From Phycisphaera sp. (GTDB lineage: Bacteria > Planctomycetota > Phycisphaerae > Phycisphaerales > UBA1924), in the NCBI GenBank assembly GCA_025916675.1, contig CP098402.1:863205-927204 (forward strand): a stretch of DNA of 64,000 nt, given 5' to 3'. The position numbers were made by a program, and so were the translations under genes. Under the pieces are notes generated by a model. The model searched no databases. It was not told the DNA's origin and saw only the letters and a list, made by a program, of their open reading frames with translations. Shown here piece after piece: positions 60,525-64,000 of the stretch; the first letter of the stretch is position 1; each line of letters starts with the position of its first letter.

Positions 60525-61117
60525 GCGAAGCCAATGATCACAGCACGAAGACTCGTGAGCAGGGGGTCCTCCGCCTGCTGGCAGACCTCAAATCGGGCGA
60601 GGTTAATGCCAGCCAATTGACGATTCCCGAGCGTCGCCAGTGCGTCGCGCACCTCCATTTCGAGGGCATCGGAGTGCCACAGACGGCCGAGATCCTGAAT
60701 GTCTGCGAGCGCACCGTCCGTCGGGATCGTGGGGCGATCGCCGAAGAGAACGCGATCCAGCCCAACTCGTAGCTCGCGGCGGTGCTGGCCGGGCGCCTTG
60801 TGGGTGAGATGGAAGCGGCCCACGCCCGCATCCTGCAGGTGACGCGGGACAAGAAGACCCCTCCCGGCGTCAGGGTCGACGGCGCGAAGGCGTGCTTCGA
60901 CATGCTTGACCGCATGCTGCAGCGGATGCAATCGATGGGCTTCCTGCCCTCGGCCACGCAGAAGATCTCGGCGGATCTGAATCACACGGGTGGGGACCTC
61001 CGGGCCCTGGCAGATCTGGAAGCCGAACTGCGACGCGTCAGGGAGATCGCAGGGCAGGCGGATGATTCCGACACGGGTAGCGACGGTTCTCAAGCTGATC
61101 GTCAGGACGTGGCTTGA
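60521..61117 (+). pseudogene. Terminase small-subunit-like gene interrupted by in-frame TAG
   Basis: Translation from ATG 60521 gives 83 residues ending at TAG 60770-60772, with a helix-turn-helix (GVPQTAEILNVCERTVRRDRG). Directly after the TAG the same frame stays open to 61117 and continues as a plausible protein (LAAVLAGRLVGEMEAAHARI ... FDMLDRMLQRMQSMGFLPS). The two parts read as one 198-codon small-terminase-like protein: DNA-binding N-terminus and helical oligomerisation C-terminus. A GTG at 60782 could restart the second half. Its position between the methyltransferase and the large terminase agrees. Causes could be mutation, readthrough of TAG, or a sequencing error. Confidence 0.65.
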
Positions 61118-62710
61118 TCGCCAGCATCGACGATCAGGTGTTCAAGGTGCGTCGAGGGTTGTCTGCGAATCGCCGGGATCTGGGCGGTCGGTCGCCGGCG
61201 GTCTTCGCGAGGGTCTACCTGGACGCCCACTTCGCGCTGCCGGCCTCGCGGATGCACACCGAGATGTTCGAGATGGTGGGCAAGGCCACCGAAACGCGCG
61301 GCCAGCGGATCGCGGTGGCGGCACCCCGTGGCCACGCCAAGAGCACGGTCGTCAGCGTGGCGTACCTGCTGTGGTCGGTCCTCTACGGGCATGAGCCGCA
61401 CGTGCTGTTGATCTCGGCCACACGCGAGCAGGCCAAGCAGCACCTGCGCAACGTACGCCAGGAGCTGCAATCCAACGAGCGGATCCGCGAGGACTTCCCG
61501 GAGCTCTTCCCCGGGCGTGGCACCGGCAAGACCAGCCCGTGGCGGAGCGTTGCTCATGCCGAACGGCACGATGATCCGGGCCTTGGGTGCCGGTCAGGGC
61601 GTGCGCGGACTCAAGCACCGGCATGACCGGCCGACGCTCATCCCAGTCGACGATCTTGAGAACCAGGAAGAGTGCGCCTCGGCCGAGCAGCGGCACAAGC
61701 TGTGGGACTGGTTCCACAACACCCTCCTCAAGGCTGGGACCGGCCGCACCAATGTCATCGTGGTCGGGACGATCGTCCACTACGACTCGCTGCTGGCCAA
61801 GCTCACCGCGCCCACGCTCGAGCGTGGCAAGGGCGTGGGCTGGGACCGCCGGCTCTATCGCGCCGTGGAAGAGTTCGCCGCGCGTAGTGATCTATGGGAT
61901 CGCTGGGAAGCGATCCGCTACGGTGAGGAGGAGCATGATGACCAGACCGGGCCGGAGGCCTCGGGCGCGTACTTCAGGGCCAACCGCCAGCAGATGCTCC
62001 GTGGCACAAAGGTACTCTGGGGCGAGCGCGAGACCTACCTCGAGCTGATCCAGATGCGAGCCGACGAGGGGCGAGTGAGCTTCCAATGCGAGAAGCAGAA
62101 CGAGCCGGTCGATCCCGAAGAGTGCCTCTTTAGCCAGGCGAGCCTGCGGTATTGGGACGACGATTACCCCGACGTCGCGCGGCTGCTGCGTCGGCTGGGT
62201 CCGGGCGTAAAGTTCTACGGCGCGTGCGATCCGAGCCTCGGGAGGAGCGCGAACCGGGGTGATTTCACTGCCATAGTCACGCTGGCCCAGAGCGCCGAGA
62301 CCAAGACGCTCTACGTGATCGATGCCGACATCGCGCGGCGTACGCCCGATCAGACGATTGCCCGGATCGTGGCGTTGTCCCAGGCGTACAAGTACCGCGG
62401 CTTCGCGTTCGAGTCGAACCAGTTCCAGGAGGTGCTCGCCGAGCAGCTCCGCAAGCGGGCCCGCGAGGCCGGCGTGTCGCTCTACCCCAAGTCGGTGACC
62501 AACACGACCCACAAGCAGACACGGATCGAGAGCCTCGAACCGCTCGTGGTGAGCGGGCAACTCCGGTTCAGTCGTCGCCACCAACTCTTGCTCGAACAAC
62601 TGCGGCAGTTCCGCCTGGCGGCCCACGATGATGGGCCGGACGCCCTGGAGATGGCCGTCGAAATGGCTCGCAAGCATCGGGTGAGCGGGGGCCAGACGCG
62701 GGTGCTGTAG
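61114..62710 (+). pseudogene. Phage terminase large subunit with a frameshift near 61540
   Basis: Two overlapping frames together encode one large terminase. Frame one (TTG 61114 to about 61545) has the ATPase Walker A-like APRGHAKSTV and the following VLLISATREQAKQHLRN. Frame two (about 61540 to 62710) continues with LLMPNGTMIRALGAGQGVRG, the Walker B-like LIPVDDLENQEEC, and nuclease-domain acidic residues in GACDPSLGRSANRGDFTAIV and HDDGPDALEMAVEMA. The switch requires a +1 shift around the GTGGCGGAGCG at 61539-61549. The TTG overlaps the stop of the small-terminase frame. If the shift is real, the packaging motor is inactive unless frameshifting occurs. Confidence 0.8.
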
Positions 62711-62789
62711 CCCCGGATGCCACGATGCGAGATTTCTGCCTCGGCTACCCGGGTTTCACCTTGACTTGCTGGTAGCACATACGCTAAGC

Positions 62790-63075
62790 CACGAGGTGTC
62801 CCGGCGATGGTCGCCGGGGCTGCCCTCCGTGGGTTGAGGAGCGCTACCCAGAGATCCTGGCCGCCCAAGGCGGCCGACAACCGAGCGACGCGTAGGCGTC
62901 AAGCTGCTGTTTCCCAGGAAACCGCCAACCTGAGCGAGCCGGTCCGCCCGGCCGCTCTTGAACAAGAACGGCGGCACTTGTGCCACGCCCCAGACGGGGG
63001 CGTCGGCCATGTGCTGTGTTCTTGTGCCCCTTGGCGGGGGTCCTGGGAGCGGCCTTGGTTCGACGCTCCCTTTTT
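62790..63075 (+). ncRNA. Candidate structured RNA: serial perfect hairpins ending in a terminator
   Basis: This gap between terminase and the zinc-ribbon gene is packed with short perfect stems. They pair 62800-62807 with 62811-62818 (8 bp), 62830-62834 with 62846-62850 (5), 62859-62865 with 62869-62875 (7), 62887-62891 with 62896-62900 (5) and 62909-62913 with 62918-62922 (5). Further stems pair 62932-62942 with 62948-62957 (10 bp with one bulged A), 62973-62976 with 62981-62984 (4) and 62985-62991 with 62997-63003 (7). A terminator stem with T-run follows. Open frames here are poor as protein. I do not find signature motifs of RNase P RNA, tmRNA, SRP RNA or 6S RNA. A TTGACT at 62761-62766 may be the -35 box of its promoter, though the -10 is weak. 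Identity unknown. Confidence 0.5.
63045..63075 (+). terminator. Rho-independent terminator
   Basis: GGGAGCG (63045-63051) pairs perfectly with CGCTCCC (63064-63070) across a 12-base loop, and TTTTT follows at once (63071-63075). It would end the terminase message or the structured RNA just upstream of the zinc-ribbon gene. Confidence 0.75.
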
Positions 63076-63115
63076 GTTCGAACCCGCCGCCGAGCGTCCC
63101 TCTTGGAGCCAAGCA

Positions 63116-63688
63116 ATGGCCATGAAGCCGTGTCGAGATTGCGGTGCGACAGTCAGCACGAAGGCCAAGGCGTGCCCCAGATGCGGGGCGCGACGCAAAA
63201 AGAGGATGGGCTGCGGGACGATCCTGCTCGCGGTTGTCGGTGCCATCGTGATCGGTGGGGCAGTGCTCGTGGCAGTCGGCCGGATCACCGCCTACCAGCA
63301 GCCAGTGGAAGCCCCCGATCCAACGGTGGACCGATCGATGCATCGTCTAATTGATGCCATCGCGCTGGACGACGACGAAGGAACGGCGAAGCCCGATGCA
63401 CGAATCGTCGCCTTGCTCGAAGATTTGGACGAGTTTCGCTTCACGGCATCGTTTAAGGAACATGGTTTGGGACCTGGGGGTCCGTACCACCAGTGGCTCG
63501 AGCGCGTCGAAGCGATCCAGCACGATGAGGCCGAGCCGTTGTTGGTCCGAGTCGCCGCGAGCGATGGGTTGCCATTCGCGCCCGAGGCGATCCACCGCGG
63601 TTCAAGCAAGCGCTGGTCCGCGGCATCACCTGGCACATCCAGGAACGACAACACGGCGGCCTTAACGCGGAGACCCGCCGCTTGCTGA
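63116..63688 (+). CDS. Zinc-ribbon membrane protein of unknown function
   Basis: A 190-residue protein. It begins with a C4 zinc ribbon (KPCRDCG ... KACPRCGARRKK: CxxC and CxxC), then one membrane segment (GTILLAVVGAIVIGGAVLVAVG), then a soluble tail of about 120 residues (DEFRFTASFKEHGLGPGG, YHQWLERVEAIQHDEAEPL). The final 30 residues read like out-of-frame sequence of the overlapping DUF2924 gene, so the true end may have been lost. ATG 63116 has GGAG 8 bases before it. It follows a terminator, so it should have its own promoter. Function unknown; similar zinc-ribbon plus TM proteins are common accessory genes. Confidence 0.6.
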   Translation: MAMKPCRDCGATVSTKAKACPRCGARRKKRMGCGTILLAVVGAIVIGGAVLVAVGRITAYQQPVEAPDPTVDRSMHRLIDAIALDDDEGTAKPDARIVALLEDLDEFRFTASFKEHGLGPGGPYHQWLERVEAIQHDEAEPLLVRVAASDGLPFAPEAIHRGSSKRWSAASPGTSRNDNTAALTRRPAAC

Positions 63689-63960
63689 AATCGGCGATCC
63701 GGCACGCTCCCGATCCCGCCCAGAAACAGGAGACCCGTGCCCGAAAGCGGCGAGTAACCGCCCAGCTCCGGACTGGCAGCGTTCTGATTCGAACCTGGCG
63801 CGGCCGTGAGCACAAGGTCACGGTCCTCGAAGATGGCGAGCGTTTTCGTTACCGCGACACCGAGTACCGCAGCCTCTCCGAGATCGCCCGCGAGATCACG
63901 GGCGCTCGCTGGTCGGGGCCGCGCTTCTTTGGCCTCAAGAAGCTTAAGAACATCGCGTGA
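63541..63960 (+). pseudogene. DUF2924 protein, 5'-truncated or start unclear
   Basis: From about 63550 one frame reads as a DUF2924 domain: RWVAIRARGDPPRFKQAL, WHIQERQHGGLNAETRRLL, then the strongly conserved GSVLIRTWRGREHKVTVLEDG, YRSLSEIAREITGARW and PRFFGLKK. The frame opens after a TGA at 63526-63528, but no ATG or GTG occurs before TTG 63682, which would delete the N-terminal helices. The 5' part overlaps the end of the zinc-ribbon frame. Either the beginning was lost in a fusion with that gene, or a frameshift separates it from its start. DUF2924 genes typically sit just upstream of a phage-type recombinase, as here. Confidence 0.65.
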
Positions 63961-63970
63961 GGATTCAGCC

Positions 63971-64000
63971 ATGAAGACCATCCGTTGCGCGATCTACACC
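63971..64000 (+). CDS. Start of a site-specific recombinase (partial)
   Basis: Ten codons are visible: MKTIRCAIYT, the typical opening strand of serine recombinases of the large resolvase/integrase group (the catalytic Ser normally follows within a few residues as YTRKS or YxRVS). GAGGA lies about 9 bases upstream, overlapping the stop of the DUF2924 frame. The adjacency DUF2924-recombinase is common in integrated phage-like elements, which supports the call although the catalytic region is outside the window. Confidence 0.6.
   Translation, partial: MKTIRCAIYT

Noticed and set aside
60782-61117. Independent small gene starting at GTG 60782
   Set aside because: It is in the same frame as the preceding 83-codon gene, separated only by one TAG, has no ribosome-binding site, and the two parts make sense as one protein; kept as a broken gene instead.
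62807-63115. N-terminal extension of the zinc-ribbon protein beginning at 62807
   Set aside because: It would translate straight through a row of hairpins and a terminator, the residues look random, and ATG 63116 has a good ribbon-proximal start with GGAG upstream.

Overview
The window is GC-rich bacterial chromosome from a Gram-negative cell: it carries an AcrB-type tripartite pump, an Omp85/FhaC-type outer-membrane protein and several lipoprotein signals. Gene content and style (very large filamentous-haemagglutinin-like protein, kinase/FGE-type domain fusions, many lineage-restricted hypotheticals) suggest Planctomycetota, perhaps a Phycisphaerae relative. That placement is inference; no rRNA or universal marker lies in the window.

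Layout. (1) 1-12.9 kb, mostly metabolic: the start of a secreted protein at the left edge, a hypothetical protein with a probable leaderless promoter, a GNAT acetyltransferase, a small lipoprotein, then a leftward run of RND adaptor, RND permease, acetolactate-synthase-like ThDP enzyme and aldehyde dehydrogenase with almost no gaps. A rightward cNMP-binding/glutaredoxin-like/thioredoxin-reductase-like fusion follows. (2) 12.9-14.1 kb has no convincing intact gene. (3) 14.1-58.1 kb is a complete type VI secretion system (T6SS) in three blocks. Block A (+, 14.1-38.5 kb): TssJ-like lipoprotein, pseudokinase-TM-FGE-like giant, an unknown, TssK, TssL, TssM, TagF, then a two-partner-secretion pair (FhaC-like TpsB and 2877-aa FHA-like TpsA), then TssA. 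Block B (-, 48.5-38.5 kb): second TssF-like protein, VgrG, DUF2169-pentapeptide protein, pentapeptide protein, DUF3540 and a DUF4150 PAAR-like tip. Block C (+, 48.7-58.1 kb): TssB, TssC, Hcp, TagJ, TssE, TssF, TssG, TssH/ClpV. (4) 58.4-64 kb is a phage-like element: ParB/DNA-methyltransferase fusion, small terminase broken by an in-frame TAG, large terminase broken by a frameshift, a strongly structured possible RNA ending in a terminator, a zinc-ribbon membrane protein, a DUF2924 remnant and the first ten codons of a recombinase.

How they fit together: TssB/C sheath, Hcp tube, TssE/F/G/K baseplate, TssA cap and ClpV recycling ATPase form a contractile machine anchored by TssJ-like/L/M. VgrG plus PAAR-like tip, DUF2169, DUF3540 and pentapeptide proteins would form the loaded spike. 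No recognisable toxin or immunity gene is present. The most unusual point is that an outer-membrane TPS exporter and its giant substrate sit inside the T6SS operon, with 4-bp stop/start overlaps to tagF on one side and tssA on the other. The second is a hairpin-rich 280-bp stretch behind the terminase genes.
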